From NCBI GenBank assembly GCA_020354555.1, contig CP070648.1, forward strand, positions 4,467,716-4,504,391: a stretch of DNA of 36,676 nucleotides. Direction: 5' to 3'. The notes beneath the pieces are model-generated. The model was not told the origin of the DNA, ran no database searches, and was given only the letters and a program-made list of their open reading frames with translations. A program made the position numbers and the translations under genes. Below, piece by piece: positions 1 through 7,091 of the stretch (position 1 is the stretch's first letter; every line of letters begins with the position of its first letter). This DNA is from Armatimonadota bacterium (lineage in GTDB: Bacteria > Armatimonadota > Hebobacteria > GCA-020354555 > CP070648).

Positions 1-135
1 GTAATGCCCGGGGACAACGTGACGATCACGGCGGAGTTGATCCAGCCGATCGCGATGGAGCCGGGGTTGCGGTTTGCGGTGCGCGAGGGCGGGCACACGG
101 TGGGCGCCGGCGTCATCGCCGACATCATGAAGTAG
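1..135 (+). CDS. tuf: Elongation factor Tu, C-terminal end (partial)
   Basis: The first 44 codons of the window, in frame 1 and ending with TAG at 133-135, encode the last part of EF-Tu domain 3, the GTPase that brings aminoacyl-tRNA to the ribosome. The signature near the end reads [10 protein letters not shown] followed by TVGAGVI, which is the standard EF-Tu C-terminus. The usual Arg of EGGRTVGAG is His here. The gene starts left of the window. rpmG follows after 12 bases with its own ribosome binding site, so the two are probably co-transcribed. The identity is near certain despite the short fragment, because the tail motif and the rpmG-secE-nusG context both fit. Confidence 0.93.
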   Translation, partial: VMPGDNVTITAELIQPIAMEPGLRFAVREGGHTVGAGVIADIMK

Positions 136-147
136 AGGAGCCCACTC

Positions 148-339
148 ATGCCGAGGCAGGGGCGAGTACAAGATCGAGGATTCTGGTTTGCGTGCAGCGA
201 ATGCAAGAGCCGAAACTACACGTCGGTGAAGAACAAGCGGAACGATCCAGACCGGTTGACACTGCGCAAGTACTGCCCGGCGTGCAAGAAGCACACCCCG
301 CACCGGGAGACCGGCATTAACGCAAAGGCGAGCAAGTAA
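148..339 (+). CDS. rpmG: Large ribosomal subunit protein bL33
   Basis: This 63-residue protein is the 50S subunit protein L33, located near the E site. It has the zinc-ribbon pattern with Cys pairs C16/C19 and C43/C46, and the family core [15 protein letters not shown] followed by LRKYCP. It is therefore the zinc-binding (C+) form. It is slightly longer than the usual 49-55 residues because of a basic N-terminal extension. The ATG at 148 is supported by an AGGAG sequence seven bases upstream. The secE GTG start directly follows its TAA stop, which suggests translational coupling. Confidence 0.95.
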   Translation: MPRQGRVQDRGFWFACSECKSRNYTSVKNKRNDPDRLTLRKYCPACKKHTPHRETGINAKASK

Positions 340-612
340 GTGGCGAGGGAGACGCCGAGAGTGGCATCGAGATCGGCGATTTCGAAGAAAGGCACGGCGG
401 GTCCGGAGCGACTGCCCGTGTTCACTCGCATCAAGCAGTTCCTGGTGGAGGCGTGGCTGGAACTGCGCAAGGTGCTGTGGCCATCCAAAGAGGAGGCCAT
501 GAGGTTCACCATGGTGGTGCTCGGGGTGATCCTGGTGGTCGCGCTCTTCATCTACGTATGCGACAAGGTGTTGACGCTGCTGAGCGAACCGCTGTTTGCA
601 TTGCGTCCTTGA
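340..612 (+). CDS. secE: Preprotein translocase subunit SecE
   Basis: SecE clamps the SecY channel in the inner membrane as part of the SecYEG translocon. The 90-residue product has the single-span bacterial form: an amphipathic helix with the motif ELRKVLWPSKEEA at about residues 43-55, followed by one transmembrane segment (about 58-80). The GTG at 340 sits directly after the rpmG stop and has no clear ribosome binding site. A second in-frame GTG at 361, with AGGGAG nine bases upstream, would shorten the protein by seven residues and is a reasonable alternative. nusG follows after two bases, the standard secE-nusG arrangement. Confidence 0.92.
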   Translation: MARETPRVASRSAISKKGTAGPERLPVFTRIKQFLVEAWLELRKVLWPSKEEAMRFTMVVLGVILVVALFIYVCDKVLTLLSEPLFALRP

Positions 613-614
613 TC

Positions 615-1226
615 ATGAGTGAGCAAGAAGAACAACGAGAGCAAGAGCCAGAAGAGGACGCTGGCATCGTCGGCATCAGCCCGGAGCCGGCGCGGGGCAA
701 GCGCTGGTACGTGGTCCACACGTTCACCGGTCACGAGAACAAGGTCAAGTCGAGCATCGAGCGGCGCGCGGCGTCGCAGGGGCTGGACGACAGGATCGGG
801 CGCATCCTAGTGCTTACGGAGGACGAGCTGCGCGGCACACGCCGCGGCAAGCGGCAGGTGCGGAAGCATAAGCTGTTTCCGGGTTACGTCATCATCGAGA
901 TGGAGTTGGACGATCAGACGCAGCACCTCGTGCGCAGTACGGCGGGCGTCACCGGGTTCATCGGGCCGGGTCGACAGCCGGTGCCGCTGGAGCAGACGGA
1001 GATACAGAATATCCTGTCCACTCTCGGCGGTGAGGAAGCGCCGCGCATGCGCGTGGCGTTCCAGCCCGGCGACATGATGCGCGTCGTCTCCGGGCCGTTC
1101 GAGAACTTCCACGGGCGCATCGAAGAAGTCAACGTGGCGAAGGAGAAGCTGACGCTGCTGATCTCCATTTTCGGGCGAGACACGCCGGTGGAGGTGGATT
1201 TCGCCGACGTCGAGAAGCTGCAATAA
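615..1226 (+). CDS. nusG: Transcription termination/antitermination protein NusG
   Basis: NusG binds RNA polymerase through its NGN domain and couples transcription to ribosomes or Rho through its KOW domain. The 203-residue protein has an acidic N-terminal tail (about 1-25), an NGN domain (about 28-135) with the RWYVVHTFTGHENKV start and the KLFPGYV motif, and a KOW domain (about 150-203) with GDMMRVVSGPFENFHG. The open frame extends further upstream through secE. The ATG at 615, two bases after the secE stop, is the start that matches the family. No strong ribosome binding site is visible, so translation probably relies on coupling to secE. Confidence 0.95.
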   Translation: MSEQEEQREQEPEEDAGIVGISPEPARGKRWYVVHTFTGHENKVKSSIERRAASQGLDDRIGRILVLTEDELRGTRRGKRQVRKHKLFPGYVIIEMELDDQTQHLVRSTAGVTGFIGPGRQPVPLEQTEIQNILSTLGGEEAPRMRVAFQPGDMMRVVSGPFENFHGRIEEVNVAKEKLTLLISIFGRDTPVEVDFADVEKLQ

Positions 1227-1249
1227 GCCGGCGCACCTCGCGCGTCGGC
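1227..1249 (+). other. Hairpin between nusG and rplK
   Basis: Immediately after the nusG stop an 8-bp stem (1227-1234 with 1242-1249, one G-U pair) closes a 7-base loop. There is no run of T after it, so it is not a classical terminator. In other bacteria the rplK leader carries the target for L1 feedback repression. This hairpin could belong to such a site, but I cannot match the L1 recognition bases with confidence. Confidence 0.35.
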
Positions 1250-1299
1250 GGGCGGGATGCGTCAGCGTTGGCAAGCCGCGAGAGCATTGGTAGCTGAAT

Positions 1300-1725
1300 A
1301 TGGCAAAGAAAGTCAAGGCGGTAGTCAGACTTCAGATTGAGGCAGGCAAAGCGATGGCGGGGCCGCCGGTGGGGCCGGCGTTGGCGCCGCACGGCATGGA
1401 TCTGATGGGCTTCATCAAGGCGTACAACGCGGCGACGGCGTCCCAGGTGGGAAGCATCGTGCCGGTCGAGGTGACGATTTACGAGGACCGTTCGTTCACC
1501 TTCGACCTGAAAACGCCCCCGGCCTCACAATTGCTCAAGCAGGCGGCAGGACTCGAGAAGGGATCCGGCACCGCCGGGCGAGAGACGGTGGGGCAGGTGA
1601 CGCGGTCGCAGGTGCGCGAGATCGCGGAGACCAAGATGCGCGACCTCAACGCGAATGATATCGAGCACGCCATGCGGGTCGTCGAGGGCACGGCGCGCAG
1701 CATGGGCATCGTGGTGGTGGAGTAG
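1300..1725 (+). CDS. rplK: Large ribosomal subunit protein uL11
   Basis: L11 binds the GTPase-associated centre of 23S rRNA and contacts translation factors. The 141-residue protein is full length. The N-terminal domain starts [18 protein letters not shown] and continues with PPVGPAL. The C-terminal RNA-binding domain contains [14 protein letters not shown] and ends [10 protein letters not shown]. One stretch is unusual: where most bacteria have LGQxGVNIM after GPA, this protein has LAPHGMDLM. That loop is near the factor-binding and thiopeptide-binding surface. The ATG is preceded by no obvious ribosome binding site. rplA follows four bases after the stop. Confidence 0.96.
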   Translation: MAKKVKAVVRLQIEAGKAMAGPPVGPALAPHGMDLMGFIKAYNAATASQVGSIVPVEVTIYEDRSFTFDLKTPPASQLLKQAAGLEKGSGTAGRETVGQVTRSQVREIAETKMRDLNANDIEHAMRVVEGTARSMGIVVVE

Positions 1726-1729
1726 AGCC

Positions 1730-2437
1730 ATGGCCAAGCACGGAAAGACATACGTCGAGGTGGCAAAGACGATAGATCGCGACCGCCTGTACACGGCTCA
1801 GGAGGCGATCGAGTTGGTGTGCAACGGCCACCGTACGAAGTTCGACGAGGCCATTGACATCGCCGTGCGCCTGGGAGTTGATCCTCGCCATGGCGAGCAG
1901 ATGGTACGCGGGACTGTCGTACTGCCTCACGGCACGGGCAAGTCGCCGCGGATCGCGGCGTTCGCGAAGGGAGAGCGGGCGACCGAGGCGGAAACGGCAG
2001 GCGCGGACGTCGTGGGAGCCGAGGACCTCGTGCAGCGCATCGAGGGCGGGTGGAAGGATTTCGACGTTCTCGTCGCGACGCGCGACATGATGAGCATGGT
2101 CGGCCGGCTCGGCAAGCGCTTGGGGCCGCGCATGCCGAACCCCAAGGCCGGTACGCTCTCCGATGAGATCGGCAAGACGATTCAGGAGTTGAAGTCGGGT
2201 AAGCTTGAGTTTCGCATGGACAAGGCCGGGGTGATCCACGCACCGCTGGGCAAGCTGTCATTCGGCCCGGAGCGCCTGAAGGAGAACCTGGCGACCTTCA
2301 TCGCCGCGCTCCTGCGCGCCCGGCCGCCTGCGGCGAAGGGGCAGTTCCTGCGCAAGATCACCATCTCGTCCACGATGGGGCCGGGGGTGCACGTGGACCC
2401 CGCTGATGCAGCGGGGGTGGCCGCGGCGACCGAATGA
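1730..2437 (+). CDS. rplA: Large ribosomal subunit protein uL1
   Basis: L1 forms the mobile L1 stalk at the ribosomal E site and, in many bacteria, represses its own rplK-rplA mRNA. The product is 235 residues, the normal length. It contains the family signature MPNPKAGT at residues 135-142 and the conserved region LEFRMDKAGVIHAPLGKLSF before the end. The open frame extends back into rplK, but the ATG at 1730, four bases after the rplK stop, matches the family N-terminus (MAKHGKTY). Confidence 0.95.
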   Translation: MAKHGKTYVEVAKTIDRDRLYTAQEAIELVCNGHRTKFDEAIDIAVRLGVDPRHGEQMVRGTVVLPHGTGKSPRIAAFAKGERATEAETAGADVVGAEDLVQRIEGGWKDFDVLVATRDMMSMVGRLGKRLGPRMPNPKAGTLSDEIGKTIQELKSGKLEFRMDKAGVIHAPLGKLSFGPERLKENLATFIAALLRARPPAAKGQFLRKITISSTMGPGVHVDPADAAGVAAATE

Positions 2438-2479
2438 GAATGACGGGTAGGCTGAGTTGACGGTCTAGGGAGCATCCGA

Positions 2480-2575
2480 CCGGACAAATCGCATAGGGCC
2501 GACACACCGAAGACAGCAGGTGCGAATAGGCTTAAGGGGTCCGCAGCGACCCGCCTGCCGAGGTGACAAGGGCTG
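2480..2575 (+). ncRNA. Ribosomal protein L10 leader RNA
   Basis: The 259-base gap between rplA and rplJ carries the conserved bases of the L10 leader. CCGAAGACAGCAGGTG is at 2508-2523 and the paired CCTGCCGAGGTGA is at 2554-2566, with a variable hairpin between them. In characterised bacteria free L10, or the L10-L7/L12 complex, binds this structure and represses rplJ-rplL. The identification rests on recalled consensus sequence and on the gene that follows. Outer boundaries are approximate. Confidence 0.82.
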
Positions 2576-2593
2576 CGCCAGCGCGCGTTGGTG

Positions 2594-2618
2594 TCCCTCG
2601 CATCGGCGGGGGATTTTT
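2594..2618 (+). terminator. Attenuator-type intrinsic terminator before rplJ
   Basis: An 8-bp GC-rich stem (2594-2601 with 2606-2613, one T-G pair) closes the 4-base loop ATCG and is followed directly by TTTTTC at 2614-2619. It lies downstream of the L10 leader and about 80 bases before the rplJ start. L10 binding is therefore likely to favour termination, or to prevent a competing antiterminator fold, as proposed for the Bacillus-type L10 leader. Confidence 0.75.
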
Positions 2619-2696
2619 CTTTGGCAGTACGGCGGAGCCGCGCCGGCGGTTGTGCCGATTGTGATACGGATTCCCAGGAACAGCGGGGACAGAGCA

Positions 2697-3224
2697 ATGG
2701 CGAAACCGGAGAAGGAAGCCGCCGTCGCCGAGTTGGCGGCGAAGCTGCGCGAATCGTACGGGGCGATCGTGACGGACTACCGAGGTCTGCCGGTGAAGGC
2801 AATGGTGGAGCTGCGTCGTCAGCTCCGCAGCGCCGGCGGGGAGTACAAGGTGGTCAAGAACACGATGATGCGGCGCGCCGCGGATGAGGTGGGCATGCCG
2901 GAGATATCGGAGGCCGTGGCCGGGCCGACCGCGATGCTGTTTACCGGCGAGGACGCCGTCGGCCCGGCGAAGGCGCTGCTGGCCTACGCGAAGCAGACGG
3001 GCCTGCCGCAGGTGCGGGCGGGAATGCTCGGGGGCAAGCTCTATCCGCGCGAGCGCGTGCAGGAACTGGCGAATCTGCCGGGGCGCGAGGTGCTGCTCGC
3101 CATGTTCATGGGCGCGCTGGAAGCACCCATCGCCAACCTCATGAGCACTCTGGAGGCACCGGTGGCCGAGCTTGTGGCAACCCTCGAGGCGATCGCGAAG
3201 CAAGCGGAATCTGCCTCCGCATAG
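2697..3224 (+). CDS. rplJ: Large ribosomal subunit protein uL10
   Basis: L10 anchors the L7/L12 dimers to the ribosomal stalk base. The 175-residue product has the N-terminal rRNA-binding domain (about 1-135) with DYRGLPVKAMVELRRQLR and YKVVKNTMMRRA, and a C-terminal helix that holds L7/L12. The open frame runs upstream through the leader, but the ATG at 2697 matches the family start. It has a GGGG-rich ribosome binding site about eight bases before it. Expression is likely controlled by the L10 leader and attenuator just upstream. rplL follows 24 bases after the stop. Confidence 0.95.
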   Translation: MAKPEKEAAVAELAAKLRESYGAIVTDYRGLPVKAMVELRRQLRSAGGEYKVVKNTMMRRAADEVGMPEISEAVAGPTAMLFTGEDAVGPAKALLAYAKQTGLPQVRAGMLGGKLYPRERVQELANLPGREVLLAMFMGALEAPIANLMSTLEAPVAELVATLEAIAKQAESASA

Positions 3225-3248
3225 TGGATTGGACGACGGGAGGAAGAC

Positions 3249-3623
3249 ATGAACGTAGACGAAATGGTTGAGGAAGTCCTGAAGTGGCCGATGCTGGACG
3301 TGGTTGAGTTCGCGAAGAAGCTCCAGGAGCGGACCGGGGTGACGCCGATGGCGGCGATGGCCCCGGCGGCCGCGGCGGCGCCCGCCGAGGCGGCGGCCGA
3401 GGAAGAAGAGAAGACCACCTTCGACGCGATCCTGACCGGCTTCGGCGAGAAGAAGATCCAGGTCATCAAGGCCGTACGCGAGGTGACCACGCTGGGCCTC
3501 AAGGAGGCCAAGGATCTGGTTGAAGCGGCGCCTAAGGCGATCAAGGAAGGCGTCGCGAAGGAAGAGGCCGAGGCGATCAAGACCAAGATCGAAGAGGCCG
3601 GGGGCACCGCCGAGATCAAGTAG
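3249..3623 (+). CDS. rplL: Large ribosomal subunit protein bL12 (L7/L12)
   Basis: L7/L12 forms the flexible stalk that recruits and activates translational GTPases. The 124-residue protein has an N-terminal dimerisation helix pair (about 1-33), an Ala/Pro/Glu-rich hinge (about 34-57) and the globular C-terminal domain with [25 protein letters not shown] strong GGGAGGA ribosome binding site lies five bases before the ATG, as expected for a protein needed in several copies per ribosome. In most bacteria rpoB follows; here it does not. Confidence 0.97.
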   Translation: MNVDEMVEEVLKWPMLDVVEFAKKLQERTGVTPMAAMAPAAAAAPAEAAAEEEEKTTFDAILTGFGEKKIQVIKAVREVTTLGLKEAKDLVEAAPKAIKEGVAKEEAEAIKTKIEEAGGTAEIK

Positions 3624-3633
3624 GTCTGTCGGG

Positions 3634-3692
3634 TGCTCCGGGCGCCGCGTGCGGGGCCTGTGCCGCAGAGCGCCGGCGCGGCGAGCGGAGCA
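3634..3692 (+). terminator. Large hairpin after rplL, possible terminator
   Basis: Ten bases after the rplL stop, two 7-bp stems (3634-3640 with 3686-3692, and 3643-3649 with 3677-3683) separated by a 2x2 internal loop form a long hairpin. A smaller GCGG/CCGC stem sits inside its loop. No T-run follows. It could be a U-less terminator or a 3' end stabiliser for the ribosomal protein mRNA. The position supports a transcript end; the missing U-tract weakens it. Confidence 0.45.
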
Positions 3693-3762
3693 TCTGTGCC
3701 TGCCAAGGGCGGACGTCTCCGGCGCCTTGCCGATGTGACGGAAACCGGAAGTGTGGAATAAG

Positions 3763-3850
3763 GTCTGAGGAGAGTATCGGGTCACGCGGACGCTCGACAA
3801 CGTGTGCCCCGAGACCATACTCCCGACGGGCCGTGTGGTGCGACGGCCCG
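3763..3850 (+). other. Inverted-repeat-rich spacer upstream of the cysteine-rich gene
   Basis: The rest of the 297-base spacer between rplL and the next gene contains two further foldable elements. GAGTATCGGG (3771-3780) can pair with CCCG plus ATACTC (about 3808-3822, with a bulge). A perfect 8-bp stem follows at 3827-3834 with 3843-3850. Neither has a T-run. They could be part of a leader for the following gene. I cannot match them to a known RNA family. Confidence 0.35.
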
Positions 3851-3920
3851 GAGCGCGCGGCTTCCCATGAAGTCAGAATCCGCTTAGGGCCGACCCCGAG
3901 GCCGGCCGAGGACGTGGAGC

Positions 3921-4463
3921 ATGAAGGTTTCCGAGGAGTTCGAGCAGGCGCTGAGCAAGTTCCGCCAGGTCGTTCGGACCGGCTGCTGGACCCTGGTGAA
4001 CTGCGGCCCGGCCAAGTACCGCTGCGAGGCGTTCAAGGACGGGCACAGCTGCTTTCAACATCCGTCGACCCCGTGCTGCGACGTGAACCGGCGCCGATGC
4101 ATTAGCTGCCCGGTATTCATACGCCTGGTGGAACTGCCGAAACGTCCGCAGCGGGTGCTGGTCACCACCGATGGCCTGTGCATCGAGGCGACTTTCCACT
4201 GCCCCGTCGGCATGCGGATCCTCGACGCGCTCAACGTGGAGGAGCGCAGTTTCATCGCGCTGACGGACGTTAAGGTGTCGGGGCTCGGCGGCGACGGCGT
4301 GGAGCGAGAGGTGCCTTTCATGGCGCTGAGTCGCGATCAGATTCACACGGTGGTGCCGTTGAGTGGGGACCCGGAGCAGGGCGCGCACTGCGACGAAGAC
4401 GACGCGGCTGTGGACTGGGTGCTCGCCGACGACACCCTGCCGACAGTCTCGGACGCGGACTGA
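3921..4463 (+). CDS. Cysteine-rich two-domain protein (two-CW-like domain plus DUF6812-like domain)
   Basis: The function is unknown. The 180-residue protein has eight cysteines in residues 22-63 (C22, C28, C35, C44, C52, C53, C60, C63), in a pattern resembling the so-called two-CW motif: CW...C, then CF, PCC and CxxCPVF. Such clusters suggest zinc or iron-sulfur binding. The second half (about 75-150) has the pattern RVLVTTDGLCIEATFHCP, then SFIALTDVKV and VPFMALSRDQIHTV, which resembles a small domain I recall as DUF6812. It has no signal peptide or membrane segment and ends in an acidic tail. It stands alone between the rplL operon and a convergent gene. Both domain assignments are from memory and need a profile search. 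Confidence 0.75.
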   Translation: MKVSEEFEQALSKFRQVVRTGCWTLVNCGPAKYRCEAFKDGHSCFQHPSTPCCDVNRRRCISCPVFIRLVELPKRPQRVLVTTDGLCIEATFHCPVGMRILDALNVEERSFIALTDVKVSGLGGDGVEREVPFMALSRDQIHTVVPLSGDPEQGAHCDEDDAAVDWVLADDTLPTVSDAD

Positions 4464-4493
4464 CCGGGCCGCGCCCGCGCCACCGTTTGCCGG

Positions 4494-5297
4494 CTAGATG
4501 CCTACGCGCCTCAGCGACCGCAGTCCCTCCTGCGCCACCAGGTGCGGATCGGTCGCCCAGTATTCCTCGTTAAACAGCTCCAGCGAGAAGAACCCGCCAT
4601 ACCCCTTGTCGGCGAGAACCGCCGCGATCTCTTCAAGCGGGATGATGCCGGCGCCGGGGAAGACGCGATGGCGGTCCTCCAGCTCGGCAAGGGGGAGATC
4701 CGGGCAGTCGTTGGCGTGGACCAGGAAGACCTTGTCGCCGGTGACCGGTTCGAGGTCGGCGAGGTCCGAGCCACCCTTGTAGAAGTGGAAGGTGTCTATC
4801 ACCAGGCCGCCGTTGGGGGCATCGGCCATGTCTACTATCTGCCACGCCGTGCGCACGTCCTTCACTTGCTGCGCCCCACCGAGGAATTCGAGCGCGAGGG
4901 AGACACCGAACGGCCGCGCCAGGTCGCACAACTCTGCGAAGTCGCGGGCGGCGTCCGTGAGTTCGCCCGTGCCCCCCGCTGCGCAGGCGACAACACACTG
5001 GCAGCCCACGGCTTGCGCAACCCGGAACGCACGCTGCGCGCTCTCGTGGGCGGCCGCGCGCGTTCCCTCCTCGGGATACATCCACCCGCCGACGAAGCAC
5101 ATCTCGGCAGGGATCAACCCGCGCTCGCGCAGCCGCCTCGCGATGCCGTCAAGGCCTGCGGCGCCGCCCGCTGCCTGCTCGACCTCGCCTAGCCATAGCC
5201 CGACGCCGTCGTAGCCCGCAGCCTGGGCCAACTCGAGCTTCTTTTCGAACGGCGCGTCGCGTATCGTGATCAGATTCAGGGCGTGCTTGAACGTCAT
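4494..5297 (-). CDS. Sugar phosphate isomerase/epimerase (AP endonuclease 2-type TIM barrel)
   Basis: The 267-residue protein belongs to the xylose isomerase-like TIM barrel family, which interconverts sugars, ketoses or inositol derivatives using a divalent metal. Likely metal ligands and active-site residues at strand ends are E137 (LALEFLG), D168 and H171 (VIDTFHF), H194 (VHANDCP) and E240 (SLELFNEEYW). The spacing matches hydroxypyruvate isomerase, tagatose 3-epimerase and IolE/IolI relatives, but the exact substrate cannot be read from sequence. It is the last gene of the minus-strand block, 89 bases after a Gfo/Idh oxidoreductase, a pairing common in sugar or inositol catabolism. It converges with the cysteine-rich gene 30 bases away. 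Confidence 0.85.
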   Translation of the reverse strand: MTFKHALNLITIRDAPFEKKLELAQAAGYDGVGLWLGEVEQAAGGAAGLDGIARRLRERGLIPAEMCFVGGWMYPEEGTRAAAHESAQRAFRVAQAVGCQCVVACAAGGTGELTDAARDFAELCDLARPFGVSLALEFLGGAQQVKDVRTAWQIVDMADAPNGGLVIDTFHFYKGGSDLADLEPVTGDKVFLVHANDCPDLPLAELEDRHRVFPGAGIIPLEEIAAVLADKGYGGFFSLELFNEEYWATDPHLVAQEGLRSLRRVGI

Positions 5298-5386
5298 CGT
5301 CTCCCTCCTGCGGTTGATTTGCTATGCCTTCGTCGGTATTCGTGACCGCACCCAGGCGAGACGGCTCCGGGCGCACGGCGCCCGCG

Positions 5387-6418
5387 TCATCCCGCAACCA
5401 GGTTCTGGAACACGGCTTCACATACCTCGAGATCCTGCAGCGCGTCGGCGCCTGGGGTGAGCGGCTGTTGGTTGGCCTCGACGCATTCCAGGAAGTGCTC
5501 CGCCTCGGCGGCGAACGACCATCGCCACGGGGCGAGCGGCTCGACCACTTCCCGCGCATCCCCGGCGCGATACAGAATCACTCGGGCCGGCTCGGGGTGC
5601 AGCGGCGGCGGCGGGAAGATCCGCAGCCTCCCGCGCTCGAAATAGACGGTCATGCCTTCGTCCCAGCGGTGCGCGGGCAAGGATCCGGTTTCGAGCACCG
5701 CGGGAATGCCGGCGAAGTCCATCACCACGACGGTGACCCCACTGCGGTGTTCGGCGTGCTTCACTGCGGGCTGGCAGGCGAGAAACCAACGCAGCAGGTT
5801 GATGTTATGGCAGTAGACGTTAACGTACGTCAGGTAAGCGTCCTTGAGTTCGTCGGGCAGCCACGGTGGGGTTGTCCGCTCGGCCGTCGGAGGCCGTTCG
5901 TCCGTCGTCAGGAGCGTGGGCTTGAAAGCGGCGATCCAATCGCCGCCGAAGCAATGACCACGCGCGTAGGTAACGCGTCCCAGGTCGCCGTCGGCCACGA
6001 GGTGCTCCATCAGTTCCTTGGCGCGGCGGATGCCCGTATCGTAGCGCTTCATGTAGGCAGTCATGAGGATGCGATTGCTGCGCGCGGCCGCCTCGACCAG
6101 CGCCTGAGCGTCGGCGACGGTCGTCGCGAGCGGCTTCTCCGTGTAGACGTGCTTGCCCGCGGCGAGCAGCTCGCCGACCAAGCCGCGGTGGAACGCCTCG
6201 GAGCTGATCGCTGCGACCGCTGCGATCTCCGGGTCGCCGGCGAGTTCGCGGTGGCTTGAGTAAACGCGCGGAATGCCATGCTTGGCGGCCACAGCCTGGC
6301 CGAGGCGAGTGCGGGCCTCCGCCAACGCGACAACCTGGCAGCGATCGCTGGCGAGGAAGTTGGGGAGATGTACGCCTTGCCCCATGAATCCACAGCCGAG
6401 GAACCCGAGCTTGACCAC
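5387..6418 (-). CDS. Gfo/Idh/MocA family NAD(P)-dependent oxidoreductase
   Basis: The 343-residue protein has an N-terminal Rossmann fold with GFLGCGFMG (residues 5-13) and the family signature EKP at 94-96, where the lysine acts in catalysis. A C-terminal alpha/beta substrate domain follows. Members oxidise sugar, inositol or sugar-acid hydroxyls, or reduce related ketones. The substrate is not predictable here. It lies downstream of the uracil-DNA glycosylase gene (34-base gap) and upstream of a TIM-barrel isomerase. The two sugar enzymes may act in one pathway, but their attachment to the lysine genes is probably positional rather than functional. Confidence 0.88.
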   Translation of the reverse strand: MVKLGFLGCGFMGQGVHLPNFLASDRCQVVALAEARTRLGQAVAAKHGIPRVYSSHRELAGDPEIAAVAAISSEAFHRGLVGELLAAGKHVYTEKPLATTVADAQALVEAAARSNRILMTAYMKRYDTGIRRAKELMEHLVADGDLGRVTYARGHCFGGDWIAAFKPTLLTTDERPPTAERTTPPWLPDELKDAYLTYVNVYCHNINLLRWFLACQPAVKHAEHRSGVTVVVMDFAGIPAVLETGSLPAHRWDEGMTVYFERGRLRIFPPPPLHPEPARVILYRAGDAREVVEPLAPWRWSFAAEAEHFLECVEANQQPLTPGADALQDLEVCEAVFQNLVAG

Positions 6419-6452
6419 TTCCTGTCTATCCTCCCGATGCCGATTGCCGGCG

Positions 6453-7091
6453 TTAATCCATGTCGAGCAACCCGAGTTGCTGCGGGCGGTCGGGCGATGG
6501 GTCCGCCGTCTCCGACGGCGCCATGTCGTCGCGGAGCAACGCCGCGGCGCGCGCCATGTCCTCGACGATGGTCTCGCGCAAGCGCTCGTTGTGCAGCGCT
6601 GCGGCAGGGTGGTAGAGCGGGACGTAGACCATTCCGCTCTTACGATAAGCCTTGCCGTGAACCCGGGAGATCGAGGTCAGCTTCTCGTCAATCAGTGTCG
6701 CGAGCGCAAACCGACCGAGGGTGAATATCGCGCGCGGCTTGATGAGGGCGATCTGGGCGAGCAGGTACTCATTGCACGCGGCGATTTCCTCCGGCTTGGG
6801 GTCGCGGTTGCTGGGCGGCCGACACTTGACGACGTTGGTGACGAACACGTCTTCACGCCGGATGCCGGCGCGCTCGAGGAGTTCGTTGAGGAACTGGCCC
6901 GCCGCACCGACGAAGGGCAGACCTTGCCGGTCCTCGTGGTGCCCTGGGCCTTCGCCGACGAGCATGATGTCGGCGTCGTGTCGGCCGTGTCCGGGCACCG
7001 CATTGGTGCGTCCTCGCGCGAGGTCGCACAGCCGGCAGGATCGGATTTCGCGGTGGATATCCTCGAGCGCCGGATTAGGCTCCGGATTCAC
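6453..7091 (-). CDS. Family 4 uracil-DNA glycosylase ([4Fe-4S])
   Basis: This enzyme removes uracil from DNA, starting base excision repair of deaminated cytosine. The 212-residue product shows the family 4 pattern: four cluster cysteines C19, C22, C90 and C106; motif 1 GEGPG (46-50) followed by GLPFVG; TNVVKCRPPSNRDP around the third cysteine; and the YHPAA motif with H161. Length is typical (190-230). Family 4 enzymes are common in thermophiles and in lineages lacking Ung. Its start overlaps the end of dapA by 17 bases, so it is translated from the asd-lysC-dapA transcript. Confidence 0.92.
   Translation of the reverse strand: MNPEPNPALEDIHREIRSCRLCDLARGRTNAVPGHGRHDADIMLVGEGPGHHEDRQGLPFVGAAGQFLNELLERAGIRREDVFVTNVVKCRPPSNRDPKPEEIAACNEYLLAQIALIKPRAIFTLGRFALATLIDEKLTSISRVHGKAYRKSGMVYVPLYHPAAALHNERLRETIVEDMARAAALLRDDMAPSETADPSPDRPQQLGLLDMD

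Noticed and set aside
2532-3818. 428-codon minus-strand frame opposite rplJ and rplL
   Set aside because: Both plus-strand genes are certain ribosomal proteins; the antisense product has no family features.
3863-3890. Short match (AAGTCAGAATCC) to the conserved end region of eukaryotic 28S rRNA
   Set aside because: Only 12 bases, no flanking rRNA similarity, and located in a bacterial spacer; treated as coincidence.
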